Made by a program: the position numbers and the translations under genes. A model generated the notes under the pieces. The model saw only the letters and a program-made list of their open reading frames with translations. It was not told where the DNA came from and did not search any database. Shown here one piece after another: positions 23,758 through 32,512 of a DNA stretch of 38,337 bases. Position 1 is the first letter of the stretch. Each line of letters starts with the position of its first letter. Origin of the DNA: Clostridiales bacterium UBA6330 (GTDB lineage: Bacteria; Bacillota; Clostridia; Oscillospirales; CAG-272); the NCBI GenBank assembly GCA_002438075.1, contig DJSQ01000217.1, forward strand, positions 1-38,337, written 5' to 3'.

Positions 23758-25293
23758 ATGAAGATTACAACCAAATGCTTGGTGCTGTTGCTGGCGCTTC
23801 TGGTGACTTTTCCGGTGCTGGCAGCCTGCAAAAAGGAAAACGAGCTTCCGTCAACCGAAACGACCGATGCGGCAACCGAAGCGCCTTCAACCGTGACCGA
23901 AGCGGAGCGGACCTTTGATACGCTGGCACCCGTGGATTTCGGAAACAAGACCTTCCACATTCTGACGGGTGAAAAATCGACCTCTACCATCTGGAGCTCT
24001 GTCGACTGGGACGCCGACAGCACCGACACCGAAACCATTCCTGCGGCGGTCTTTGCCCGAAATTCGCTGGTGGAGGAGAAATACAACTGCGAAATCGAGC
24101 AGGTGCAGAAGAACCGCAACCAAGAGCTCCTGTCGACCGCGGTGCTTGCCTGCCTGAACAACGACGGGGAATACGATGCCATCGTCATGCCCTTTGTCCA
24201 TCAGATCAGCTCCATGGGTGTCAACGGGTACTATACGGATTTTGCCACTATGAACGGCGTGAGCCTGTCGGACCCGTGGTGGAACCAGAGCACCAACGAT
24301 TCCATATCGGTGCTGGGGCGGTACTACACCCTCTGCGGGGACATCAACATCGTGGACGATCTGGCAACCTGGTGCATTCTGTTCAATAAATTCATCATTG
24401 AGGACTACGAGGAGCTGGACAGCCCGTATGCACTGGTCGAGTCCGGTGAATGGACAATCGAGCGGATGTATGAGGATGCCGCACTGGTTGCCTCGGATAA
24501 TGCCGACGTGCCGTATGGCAACGGCAGATACGGAATTGCCATCGAGTACGACTCCGTGAATTCCTTCCTTGCCGCGTTTGATGTCGTGACGGTCAAGGTC
24601 AGCGAAAGCGGCTCGCTGGTGGACAATACCAGATCGCGCACGGTTGAGAGCGCTGTTTCCAAAGCCTATGAATACCTCAACCGCAAGAATATGCAGGTGT
24701 TCGGCGACAATGTCACGGATGGCTCAAAGGGCTATCAGGCGGTTTCGTGGGGCAAGCTGTATCAGATTTTCACGGGAGACAACGCGCTCTATCTGACGGG
24801 AACCTTTGCAAATGTGGTCAGCGCGCAGATTGCCAACATGACAACCGAGTTCGGCATTGTGCCGTTCCCGAAGGCGGACGTGACACAGCAGGGGTACGTC
24901 AGCACGCTCCAGTCGGGGAACGCAACGGGCGTTTCGATTCCTGCGGGAGCCGCCAACGCCGAGGAGGTGGCGATTCTGCTGAGCGCGATGTCGGCTGCGT
25001 CGGTTGATACCTTGAGCAATGCGTTCTATGATTTGACGCTGAACGGCAGAAAGGCACCGGATTCGGAATCTCTGCCGATGATTCAAATGATTTTGAAGAA
25101 CCGCGTGGTGGACCTCGGCGTGGTCACGAGCGGCACGGTGCGGAGCATCCTGACCGAAACCGTTAAGAACCCGACCTCGTATTCCTACTCCAATATCCGC
25201 ACCTCCTATGCAAGCAAGCTGGGGGAGGAGCTGACGAACATCACGAACAATGTGAAAAACAATTTTCGGAAGGATTCTGCGGGGACCCCGTGA
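23758..25293 (+). CDS. Extracellular solute-binding lipoprotein, second copy
   Basis: ACCGAAAGGAAATACC precedes the start; the lipobox is PVLAAC at about 18-23, then a Thr/Glu-rich linker. The 511-residue protein resembles the solute-binding protein at 10833 in layout (VDFGNKTFHILTG early, IPAAVFARNSLVEEKYNCEIE, EFGIVPFPKADVTQQGY late) but has no calcium-loop-like DxNxNG segment. It should bind an oligosaccharide for an ABC transporter; again no permease is present. Its neighbour downstream is an esterase starting 15 bases after its stop. Confidence 0.83.
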   Translation: MKITTKCLVLLLALLVTFPVLAACKKENELPSTETTDAATEAPSTVTEAERTFDTLAPVDFGNKTFHILTGEKSTSTIWSSVDWDADSTDTETIPAAVFARNSLVEEKYNCEIEQVQKNRNQELLSTAVLACLNNDGEYDAIVMPFVHQISSMGVNGYYTDFATMNGVSLSDPWWNQSTNDSISVLGRYYTLCGDINIVDDLATWCILFNKFIIEDYEELDSPYALVESGEWTIERMYEDAALVASDNADVPYGNGRYGIAIEYDSVNSFLAAFDVVTVKVSESGSLVDNTRSRTVESAVSKAYEYLNRKNMQVFGDNVTDGSKGYQAVSWGKLYQIFTGDNALYLTGTFANVVSAQIANMTTEFGIVPFPKADVTQQGYVSTLQSGNATGVSIPAGAANAEEVAILLSAMSAASVDTLSNAFYDLTLNGRKAPDSESLPMIQMILKNRVVDLGVVTSGTVRSILTETVKNPTSYSYSNIRTSYASKLGEELTNITNNVKNNFRKDSAGTP

Positions 25294-25308
25294 CGGTAAG
25301 GCAAAAAC

Positions 25309-26148
25309 ATGACAAGCATAACCAACCCGAAAAATATGACCAATCCGATTATTCCGATTCCGATCAAAACGGCGGGCGGGAGCGATTTCGTTCCCGCCGT
25401 CACCGCTTATCTCCCGAACAACGATGACCGCAACAAGCCCGCGGTTGTGATTTTTGCGGGCGGTGCCTACAAGGTGGTTTCCCAATACGAGGCGGCACCG
25501 ACCGCGAGAAAGTATGCCGACCGTGGCTTTGCCGCCTTCTGTGTGCAGTACAGCTGTCTGCCGGCGGTTTTCCCACAAAGCCTGTGCGAGGGGCTGTGGG
25601 TGATTCGCTATCTGCGGGAGCAGGCGGAGACGTTCGGCATTGATGCGGGCAACATTACGGCAATGGGGTTTTCTGCCGGCGGACATCTTGCCGCCGCGCT
25701 CGGAACGCTCTGGGACACGCCCGTTGTAAAGGAATACCTCGGCGAGGATACCCGCGACTGCCGCCCCGACCGCCTTGTGCTCTGCTATCCCGTGCTTTCC
25801 AACGAGGGGGCATACCACAAGGGCTCGTTTCTGAACCTGCTCGGCAGTGACGGCTTTTGCAAGGAGGAGCTGCGCCGCCTGACCTGTCTGGAGCATCAGG
25901 TGACCGAGGAAACCCCGCCGACCTTCCTCTGGCACGGCGGCGCGGACAGGGATGTGCCCGTGTCGGGCAGTGTCCGTTTTCTGGATGCCCTGATTGCGCA
26001 CAATGTGCCTGTGGAATTCCATCTCTACCCGTTTGCGGCGCACGGCGGCGGGCTGAACAGCGGTGCCTATCACAGGGACTGGTCCGACAAGGCGGAGGTC
26101 TTTATGCGGGACGAGCGCCTGCGGGACTGCGGAGGGAAGCCGACATGA
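25309..26148 (+). CDS. Alpha/beta-hydrolase (BD-FAE/acetyl-esterase type), cytoplasmic
   Basis: This 279-residue protein has no signal peptide. VVIFAGGAYKVV (46-57) supplies the oxyanion hole, ITAMGFSAGGHLAAALG (116-132) the nucleophile elbow with Ser122, PPTFLWHGGADRDVP the acid region, and HLYPFAAHGGG the catalytic His. This is the arrangement of small carbohydrate esterases that deacetylate or deferuloylate oligosaccharides. Its stop overlaps the start of the GH106-like gene (ATGA), so it probably removes acyl groups inside the cell before that enzyme acts. Confidence 0.85.
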   Translation: MTSITNPKNMTNPIIPIPIKTAGGSDFVPAVTAYLPNNDDRNKPAVVIFAGGAYKVVSQYEAAPTARKYADRGFAAFCVQYSCLPAVFPQSLCEGLWVIRYLREQAETFGIDAGNITAMGFSAGGHLAAALGTLWDTPVVKEYLGEDTRDCRPDRLVLCYPVLSNEGAYHKGSFLNLLGSDGFCKEELRRLTCLEHQVTEETPPTFLWHGGADRDVPVSGSVRFLDALIAHNVPVEFHLYPFAAHGGGLNSGAYHRDWSDKAEVFMRDERLRDCGGKPT

Positions 26149-29144
26149 CGGACCCTCGGAATCGGACCGACCCGACGAAATTGACGGAAGCGATTCGCCT
26201 TCATGCGCCCGAGCACGGCGGGATGCCGTTCTGGAGCTGGAATGACCGATTGGAGCCGAACGAGCTGCGCAGGCAGCTTCGGCATATGCACGCGCTTGGA
26301 ATGCGGGGCTTTTTCATGCACGCAAGGGGCGGCTTGGAAACGCCCTATCTTTCGGACGAATGGTTTCGGGCGGTCCGCACGGCGGTTGATGAGGCGGAAG
26401 CGCTTGGGATGGAGGCATGGGCATATGACGAAAACGGCTGGCCCTCGGGCTTTGGCGGCGGGGAGCTGCCGAAGAACCCGAGCTTCCGTGCGTGCGGTCT
26501 TGTCTGCGAGAAAACCGACACCTTCCCGCACGACGCGGAGGTGCTGGGGGTATACCGTATCGTGTCCGATCGGATTCGGCGGCTGACGGAGCCCGACGGG
26601 GGCGGCGGATATTGCGTGATTCGCCGCCTGCGCGATTTTTCCTATGTGGACACCATGAATCCTGCGGTTGCGCAGGCGTTTTTGGCATTGACGCATGAGC
26701 GGTATGCGCGGGAAATTCCGTCGGCGCAATTCGGCAGTGTCATGCCCGGCTTCTTTACGGACGAGCCGCAGTATTTTCGCTACGGTACGCCGTGGTCGGA
26801 TACCTTCCTGACGGCATTTCCCGCGCGCTTCGGGTATGACCCGCTGGATTTTCTGCCTGCGCTGTTTCTGGACTGCGAGGGCGGGGCGGAATTCCGCTAT
26901 GATTATCACCTGCTGTGCCACGAGGCTTTCTACGGCGGCTTTATGGCGCCGATTCATGCGTGGTGCCGCAGGCACGGGGTCAGACTGACGGGGCACGGCA
27001 TTGAGGAATGGGGCATCGGCGGGCAGATGATGTGCTGTGGCGGCGTGATGCCGTTCTATCTGTATGAGGATATTCCGGGCATTGATTATCTCGGCAGACC
27101 CGTTAAGGACATCAGCGGGGCAAGACAACTGGGCTCGGTCTGCGCGCAGAGCGGGAAACGGGTTGCACTGTCGGAGATGTTTGCCTGCTGTGGCTGGGAC
27201 GTGACCCCGCGGGAGCTGAAGCGGATTGCCGAGCTGCAATTTGCGGGCGGGGTCAATCTGATCTGCGAGCATCTTTACCCGTATTCCGAGCGCGGGCAAC
27301 GGAAGCGGGATTTCCCGAACCACTATTCCGAGCACAATCCGTGGAGCCGATATGCGGGTGACTTTGAGACGTACTTCCGAAACCTCGGCGCGGCGCTGTC
27401 ACTCGGGCGGGAGGATGTTGACGTATTGGTGCTCCATCCGATTCGGACGGCGTATCTTTCCTATCGGCACACGATCAGCCATGTCGGTTGCGGCGTTGCC
27501 ACGGCGGAGGGGAGCGGAATCGGGGAATTGGAGGCGCAGTTCGGCAGACTGGTGCGGCGGCTCTCGATGGCGCAGATTCCCTATCATTTCGGGGATGAAA
27601 CGGTCATGCGAATGCTGGGCGCGCACGCAGACGGTGCGGAGCTGGTGGTCGGCTTTTGCCGCTACCGCACGGTTGTTCTGTCGGGGTGCGAAACGCTGGA
27701 CGCAGGCACGGTTGAACTTCTTCGGGCGTTCTGCGCGGCGGGCGGCAGACTGCTTCTCCTCGGTGACAGACCCTCAAGGATGGACGGTCGCCCCGCCGAC
27801 CTTTCCTTCCTCTCCTCCAACCTGACCTTTGAGGAGCTGCGGGCGCGGACGGGCATTCGGCTTTCCTGCCGCGGCGCCGACCTCCCCGTGGAAATTCACC
27901 GACGGGTGACGGATTTCGGACGGCTGATTTTTTTGGTCAACCCGTCCGAGCGAACCTACCGTGACGCGGAGCTGTCCGTGGCGGACTGTCGGGGGCTTTG
28001 CCGAATCGACCCGCTGACGTTGGCGGTAACCCCGATTCGGGGGAGACGGAATCCCGACGGCTCTGTAACGGCGTTGCTTTCCTTCGGGGATTCCGAAGCC
28101 TTCCTGCTGGCGGAGACGGACGGCGATATGCTCCCCATGAAAGCGGACCCGCCGCGGCGGACGTTTTGTCCCGCCACGGGGTATTCCTTTGTGACACCGC
28201 CTGAAAATATGCTGGTGCTGGATCGCGCATCGGTGTCGGTTGACGGGGGAGAGACCTTTTCGGAGGAGCGTCCGATTGAACGCATTCGGGACGACCTGCT
28301 GCGGGCGGAATTCTGCGGCACGGTTGCCCTGCGCTTCCGCTTCTTTGTCGAACAATTGCCGCCCGACCTGTTGCTTGCCGCAGAACCGATTCGGGGGCTG
28401 ACGCCGGCGGTCAACGGGCAGGCAATTCCCTTCGGGGATGCGTGGCGGATTGACCGTTCCTTTCACTGTGCCGAAATCGGCAGTGCGGTCCGTGCGGGCG
28501 AAAACCTGCTGGAGCTCCGCTTCCCGTATCGGCAGAGAGAGGAGGTCTATCGCGTGCTTTACGGCGGCGGAAACGAGGCACTGCGCAACTGCCTTTCGTT
28601 TGATACCGAGGTGGAGGCGTGCTATTTGTTCGGGCACTTCCGCGTCCGTCCCGCCGTGCTGGAGAAAAGCGACTGCGGCGCGTTCCGATTTGCGGAGGCA
28701 CCGTTCACGCTGACGGCGCAGACGGCGGAGGTTGACCCGACCGATTTGTGCGCGTCGGGCTATCCGTTTTATGCGGGCGAGATGACGGTGCGGACGCGGT
28801 TCGTCTATCGGCGCGGCGACCCGACGGTTCTGCGCTTGGACGGGCGGTTTGCGGTCTGCGGGTGCAGGATTGACGGAGCGGATATGGGAATCCGACTTTT
28901 TACGGATTGCTTTGACCTGACCGACGTGTTGACGGAGGGGGAGCACCTGCTGGAGCTGACGCTCTGCCTTTCCAACCGCAATCTGCTCGGACCGCACCAT
29001 TGTGCCGACCCCGAGCCGCTGTTCGTAACGCCCCGCAGCTTTTCCTTTGAGGGGAAATGGAAAAACGGGGAATGTTCGGAGTTTCGGGCGCGCTATGCGC
29101 TGGTTCGGCACGGAATCGGCTTTGGGAAGGAAGAACCCGACTGA
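26145..29144 (+). CDS. Large GH106-like glycoside hydrolase, cytoplasmic
   Basis: ATG 26145 overlaps the esterase stop; the frame is open further upstream but that part lies inside the esterase gene. The 999-residue product starts MTDPRNRTDPTKLTEA with no signal peptide. The catalytic barrel region shows PFWSWNDRLEPNELRRQL, GMRGFFMHARGGLETPY, AYDENGWPSGFGGG, GFFTDEPQYF and LTGHGIEEWG, the pattern of proteins grouped with GH106 alpha-L-rhamnosidases and their uncharacterised relatives. The C-terminal half (about 700-999) is beta-rich, with galactose-binding or GH2-like sandwich segments. Substrate is uncertain: alpha-L-rhamnosides are the known GH106 substrates, but this branch may differ. Cytoplasmic placement implies imported oligosaccharides. 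Confidence 0.75.
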   Translation: MTDPRNRTDPTKLTEAIRLHAPEHGGMPFWSWNDRLEPNELRRQLRHMHALGMRGFFMHARGGLETPYLSDEWFRAVRTAVDEAEALGMEAWAYDENGWPSGFGGGELPKNPSFRACGLVCEKTDTFPHDAEVLGVYRIVSDRIRRLTEPDGGGGYCVIRRLRDFSYVDTMNPAVAQAFLALTHERYAREIPSAQFGSVMPGFFTDEPQYFRYGTPWSDTFLTAFPARFGYDPLDFLPALFLDCEGGAEFRYDYHLLCHEAFYGGFMAPIHAWCRRHGVRLTGHGIEEWGIGGQMMCCGGVMPFYLYEDIPGIDYLGRPVKDISGARQLGSVCAQSGKRVALSEMFACCGWDVTPRELKRIAELQFAGGVNLICEHLYPYSERGQRKRDFPNHYSEHNPWSRYAGDFETYFRNLGAALSLGREDVDVLVLHPIRTAYLSYRHTISHVGCGVATAEGSGIGELEAQFGRLVRRLSMAQIPYHFGDETVMRMLGAHADGAELVVGFCRYRTVVLSGCETLDAGTVELLRAFCAAGGRLLLLGDRPSRMDGRPADLSFLSSNLTFEELRARTGIRLSCRGADLPVEIHRRVTDFGRLIFLVNPSERTYRDAELSVADCRGLCRIDPLTLAVTPIRGRRNPDGSVTALLSFGDSEAFLLAETDGDMLPMKADPPRRTFCPATGYSFVTPPENMLVLDRASVSVDGGETFSEERPIERIRDDLLRAEFCGTVALRFRFFVEQLPPDLLLAAEPIRGLTPAVNGQAIPFGDAWRIDRSFHCAEIGSAVRAGENLLELRFPYRQREEVYRVLYGGGNEALRNCLSFDTEVEACYLFGHFRVRPAVLEKSDCGAFRFAEAPFTLTAQTAEVDPTDLCASGYPFYAGEMTVRTRFVYRRGDPTVLRLDGRFAVCGCRIDGADMGIRLFTDCFDLTDVLTEGEHLLELTLCLSNRNLLGPHHCADPEPLFVTPRSFSFEGKWKNGECSEFRARYALVRHGIGFGKEEPD

Positions 29145-29178
29145 GATGCAGTCGGTGGGATAAGGGGACGGATAACAG

Positions 29179-30063
29179 ATGAAAAAACTGATTGTCGGAA
29201 CAGACTGGTGGACGGATTGCGACGATGCCGTTGCAATGCGTTTGTTTGCAAGGGCGCACCTTGCGGGGAAAATCGACCTGCGGGGGGTCATCATCAACGC
29301 CTGCATGGAGGAGTCGGTTGCCTCGCTGGACGCGTTTCTGGAGCTGGAGGGAATGCCGGAAATCCCGATTGGAATCGATACCGATGCAACGGATTTCGGC
29401 AGAATTCCCCCGTATCAGAAGCGTCTTGCCGCCCGCGCAACGCGGAAAACGAGCAATGCAGACGGCGAAAATCCTGTTCGGCTCTACCGTCGGCTGCTTG
29501 CCGAGAGCGGGGGCGGGGTCGAGCTTGCCGAAATCGGCTACCCGCAGGTGCTGGCGGAATTACTGCGGAGCGGCGGGGATGCGTTTTCCCCGCTCTGCGG
29601 CAGGGACCTGCTGGCGGAAAAGGTAACGCGCATTTGGATGATGGCGGGGAAATGGGAAACGGGATGCGAGAACAACTTCTGCCGAAATCGGAGAAGTCGG
29701 GTTGGCGGAGCATACGTGCTGGAGCATTGCCCCGTGCCGATTACCTTTCTCGGATACGAGGTCGGGGTCAGTGTGATTTCGGGCGGGCAGCTGAAGGAGG
29801 GGGACCCCTTGCGGGCGGTGCTGGTTGACCACGGCTCTCCGAACGGGCGCAATTCGTGGGACCCGATGCTTGCGATGCTGGCGGTTGGCTGGAGCGACCT
29901 GCAATCGGATTATCGGGTCGTTCGCGGGCAGGCTTTTCTGAATGCCGAGACCGGAGAGAACCGCTTTGTTCGGCGCTCGGACGGCTTGCACGGCTATGTG
30001 GTGAAGCTGCGCGCCGACAAGGATTATGCCGCGCAGATTGACCGCCTGATTGGGGAAGTGTGA
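29179..30063 (+). CDS. Nucleoside-hydrolase-like protein
   Basis: This 294-residue protein begins MKKLIVGTDWWTDCDDAVAM. The Asp cluster corresponds to the DTDPGxDDA calcium and ribose-binding motif of inosine-uridine nucleoside hydrolases, but Pro-Gly is replaced by bulky Trp/Thr/Cys. Later segments RGVIINACME, EIPIGIDTDAT, RIWMMAGKW, GCENNFCRN and SWDPMLAMLAV match the family order, including the Asp near the end that completes the site. The family breaks N-glycosidic bonds to ribose. In a furanose-glycan operon it may act on a different furanoside or N-glycosyl compound. No signal peptide. It is the last gene of operon D, ahead of a strong terminator. Confidence 0.72.
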   Translation: MKKLIVGTDWWTDCDDAVAMRLFARAHLAGKIDLRGVIINACMEESVASLDAFLELEGMPEIPIGIDTDATDFGRIPPYQKRLAARATRKTSNADGENPVRLYRRLLAESGGGVELAEIGYPQVLAELLRSGGDAFSPLCGRDLLAEKVTRIWMMAGKWETGCENNFCRNRRSRVGGAYVLEHCPVPITFLGYEVGVSVISGGQLKEGDPLRAVLVDHGSPNGRNSWDPMLAMLAVGWSDLQSDYRVVRGQAFLNAETGENRFVRRSDGLHGYVVKLRADKDYAAQIDRLIGEV

Positions 30064-30096
30064 CCGTAGCCGCGCTTTTTGCGCCGAAAATATGAA

Positions 30097-30132
30097 AAAA
30101 AGCCGCAAAAACACGGCTTTTTGCGGCTTTTT
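30097..30132. terminator. Bidirectional terminator between operon D and the convergent AraC gene
   Basis: AAAAAGCCGCAAAAA (30097-30111), loop CACGGC, TTTTTGCGGCTTTTT (30118-30132): a perfect 15-base stem with T-runs on both strands. It can end both the + operon and the - strand AraC gene whose stop is at 30193. Confidence 0.93.
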
Positions 30133-30192
30133 CTGCATTTTGGCATGGAAAACGAGGTTGTCTTGTGAATCGGGGCGGTGTAGCCGAAGGTC

Positions 30193-31068
30193 CTACAGCA
30201 TGGTATTTTTCCGCACCTTGGAGCGGAATGCCGAGGGGGACATTTTCAGCTTGTTTTTGAATAGGGTGCGAAAGAATTTGGAGTCGTTATAGCCGCAGGC
30301 GGCGGAAATTTCCTCCACGCTCTTGGTGGTGTTGGCAAGCAGGTCGCAGGCGTTGGTGAGGCGGACGTTCTGGAGATACTTGTTGAAGGAAATGCCCAGC
30401 TTGGTTGAAAAGAGAGAGGATAAATAGGAGGGGTTATACCCCAGCTGTTCGCTCAAATCCTTCAGCTTGATGTTGGAAGCATAATTCTCATTGATGTAAG
30501 TCAGGAGCTGATTTACGGTGTGGTCGACATATTGGGTGCTGTTGCTTGCGCGGTGAATTTCGCGGAGCGTGACGATAATCAGCTCGGTCAGATAACAACG
30601 CATCATCTCGCGGTATTTTGCTTTTTTGCGGGAATACTCATACAGCATTTTTTCAAACAATGCCAGCACGTCCCCGCTTTTGTCGTGATAGATGACGCTG
30701 GTGGGAGCCACCTCCAGATTGAAATAATTGCAGTTGATGTTGGTGATGGCAATGAGGTCCTGAAAGCCCTGACAGCCCTTGAGGGACGCATCGATAAACT
30801 CGGGCTTGAACAGAATGTTGATGACCTTGAAGTCGTCCCCTTGATTGGTGGAAAACTTGTGTATCTCATTGTAATTGACCATGAAGTAGTCGCCCTTTTG
30901 CACCACGACGGATTGATTCTGGAAAAAATGAATGGCGCTCCCTCTTGCCACATAGGAAAGCTCCAGAAAGCTGTGGCTGTGGTAGGGCGTTGTGCTGATG
31001 GTGGATTCCTGAACCGATATCAGCTCGCTTGTGTTGAACACTCTGGTATTGGATGGCTCGGTTGGCAT
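30193..31068 (-). CDS. AraC-family transcriptional regulator, second copy
   Basis: Start 31068 (MPTEPSNTRVFNTSEL) follows GCAAAGGAGAACTGCC and gives 291 residues; the frame is open further upstream but runs through the promoter. An N-terminal cupin-like sensor has TPYHSHSFLELSYVARGSA and VVVQKGDYFMVNYNEIHKF. The C-terminal pair of HTH motifs is IKLKDLSEQLGYNPSYLSSL and SVEEISAACGYNDSKFFRTL, with KMSPSAFR at the end. It lies between operon D (convergent) and the lipoprotein-PfkB-aldolase genes (divergent), so it could regulate either. The sensor resembles sugar-binding AraC cupins; the ligand is unknown. Confidence 0.92.
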   Translation of the reverse strand: MPTEPSNTRVFNTSELISVQESTISTTPYHSHSFLELSYVARGSAIHFFQNQSVVVQKGDYFMVNYNEIHKFSTNQGDDFKVINILFKPEFIDASLKGCQGFQDLIAITNINCNYFNLEVAPTSVIYHDKSGDVLALFEKMLYEYSRKKAKYREMMRCYLTELIIVTLREIHRASNSTQYVDHTVNQLLTYINENYASNIKLKDLSEQLGYNPSYLSSLFSTKLGISFNKYLQNVRLTNACDLLANTTKSVEEISAACGYNDSKFFRTLFKNKLKMSPSAFRSKVRKNTML

Positions 31069-31122
31069 AGGCAGTTCTCCTTTGCGCCCAAAGGGTCGTG
31101 GTTTGTCCGACTGTTTGATTTT

Positions 31123-31151
31123 ATTATAGAGCATTTGCGGGGAAATGTCAA
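31123..31151 (-). promoter_or_regulatory. Perfect sigma-70 promoter of the second AraC gene
   Basis: On the minus strand TTGACA (31151-31146), 17 bases, TATAAT (31128-31123). It is another exact consensus match, as for the first AraC gene. Confidence 0.9.
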
Positions 31152-31220
31152 TGGCTTTTTCGCAAATTGACGGAATTTCGGAATTCATACGCAACGAAAA
31201 AAAGGAGGCATTGGAAACCG

Positions 31221-31490
31221 ATGAGGCAAATTCGGAAAGGGGCAACGGTCGGGCTTCTGCTGGCGGCAGTGTTGTTCGCGGTTGCCTGCACCGACAACCA
31301 AGCGGCGGAGGAACCCGCATTCACCTCGGAGCAGGGGATTGCTCCGTCCTCACCGTCGGATTCGGGCGGCACCGATTCCGAGCAAAACGCATTCGGCACA
31401 GAGGAGAAGCCGTCCCGAGAGGTCACCGAAGGGGAGACCCGCACGGATGCCCCCGATCGGAAGCCGATCGAGCTTCCGATTCTGCCGTAG
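31221..31490 (+). CDS. Short lipoprotein (89 aa) with low-complexity tail
   Basis: ATG 31221 follows AAAAAAAGGAGGC; an earlier in-frame ATG at 31167 lacks a site and would spoil the signal peptide. MRQIRKGATVGLLLAAVLF leads to AVAC, a lipobox. The mature region (~60 residues) is Ser, Glu, Asp, Thr and Pro-rich (SSPSDSGGTDSEQ) and ends RKPIELPILP, with no folded domain visible. It parallels the 65-residue lipoprotein at 9113. Between its stop and the PfkB gene are 52 bases, so the two are probably cotranscribed. Confidence 0.6.
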   Translation: MRQIRKGATVGLLLAAVLFAVACTDNQAAEEPAFTSEQGIAPSSPSDSGGTDSEQNAFGTEEKPSREVTEGETRTDAPDRKPIELPILP

Positions 31491-31542
31491 GGCACTGCCG
31501 TGCAGCTGTGCGGTATGACTTTAACCAATGGAGAATCACAAA

Positions 31543-32442
31543 ATGAAAAAAAGAATTTTGTCTGTCGGGGAAATCATTTGGGATGTCTATTCGGATAGGC
31601 GGGTCATCGGCGGGGCACCGCTGAATTTTGCCGCTCACGCCGCCCGCTTGGGGGCGGAGAGCAGTCTGCTGTCTGCCGTCGGAGAGGACGCATTGGGGGA
31701 CGCGGCACTTTCGGCACTGCGAGCTTTCGGGGTTGGAACGGCATGGGTCCGAAGGAACGCAAGACCGACAGGACAGTGCACCGTCACGTTGGACGCGCAG
31801 GGCGTTCCGCATTATGACGTGCTCCGCGACATGGCGTATGACCATATCCGCCTGTCCCCGCAGGAGCTTGCGGACATCCGCGCGGCAAACTTCGATGTAC
31901 TCTATTTCGGCACCCTGATTCAGCGGGCACCCGAATCCCGTGCGACACTTCGGCGAATCGTTGAGAATTGCCGCCCCGAAACCGTTTTCTGCGATGTCAA
32001 TCTTCGCAGAGACTGCTACGATGCGGAGTCGGCGCGGTTCTGTCTGGAGCAGGCAACGGTTCTGAAGGTCAGCATGGAGGAGGAGCCGACCCTGCGCGCG
32101 TTGGGGCTGTATACCGTGACCGAGGATACCCCGCGCGGCATTGCCCGCGCGTTGTGCGAACGCTTCGGGCAATTGCGGACGGTCCTGCTCACGCTCGGAA
32201 AGGACGGCTCCTACGGGTACAGAACGGAGAGCGGGGAGGATTGCTTCCGACCTGCGGTGGGGGAGCGCGTGGTCTCAACGGTTGGCGCGGGGGACAGCTT
32301 TTCCGCCGCATTTCTGACCGATTACCTGTGCGGAAAGCCGTTGGCGGTCTGCATGGAAAAAGCCGCCCGAATCAGTGGCTTTGTGGTGGCGCACACCGAG
32401 GCGGTGCCCGAATATCCGCCCTCCCTGCTCGCACCGCAATAG
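31543..32442 (+). CDS. PfkB-family sugar kinase (fructokinase-like), copy 2
   Basis: ATG 31543 is preferred over 31528 because AATGGAGAATCAC places GGAG 9 bases upstream and because the paralogue also starts MKKRILSVGEIIWDVY. The 299-residue protein has VIGGAPLNFAAHAAR, CDVNLRRDCYD, LKVSMEEEPTLRA and the signature STVGAGDSFSAAFLTD with the catalytic Asp. Over the first ~150 bases its DNA is very close to the copy at 16151; later parts diverge more (for instance YTVTEDTPRG against YAPAENTPNG). It should phosphorylate fructose or a related ketose or aldose with ATP. The aldolase gene follows 70 bases later. Confidence 0.9.
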   Translation: MKKRILSVGEIIWDVYSDRRVIGGAPLNFAAHAARLGAESSLLSAVGEDALGDAALSALRAFGVGTAWVRRNARPTGQCTVTLDAQGVPHYDVLRDMAYDHIRLSPQELADIRAANFDVLYFGTLIQRAPESRATLRRIVENCRPETVFCDVNLRRDCYDAESARFCLEQATVLKVSMEEEPTLRALGLYTVTEDTPRGIARALCERFGQLRTVLLTLGKDGSYGYRTESGEDCFRPAVGERVVSTVGAGDSFSAAFLTDYLCGKPLAVCMEKAARISGFVVAHTEAVPEYPPSLLAPQ

Positions 32443-32512
32443 GCACCCCGCGCTGTTCCGACGGCGCATTCGCACCGCAATTGAAAAGTCTGCAACACGA
32501 AAGGATTTCGCT

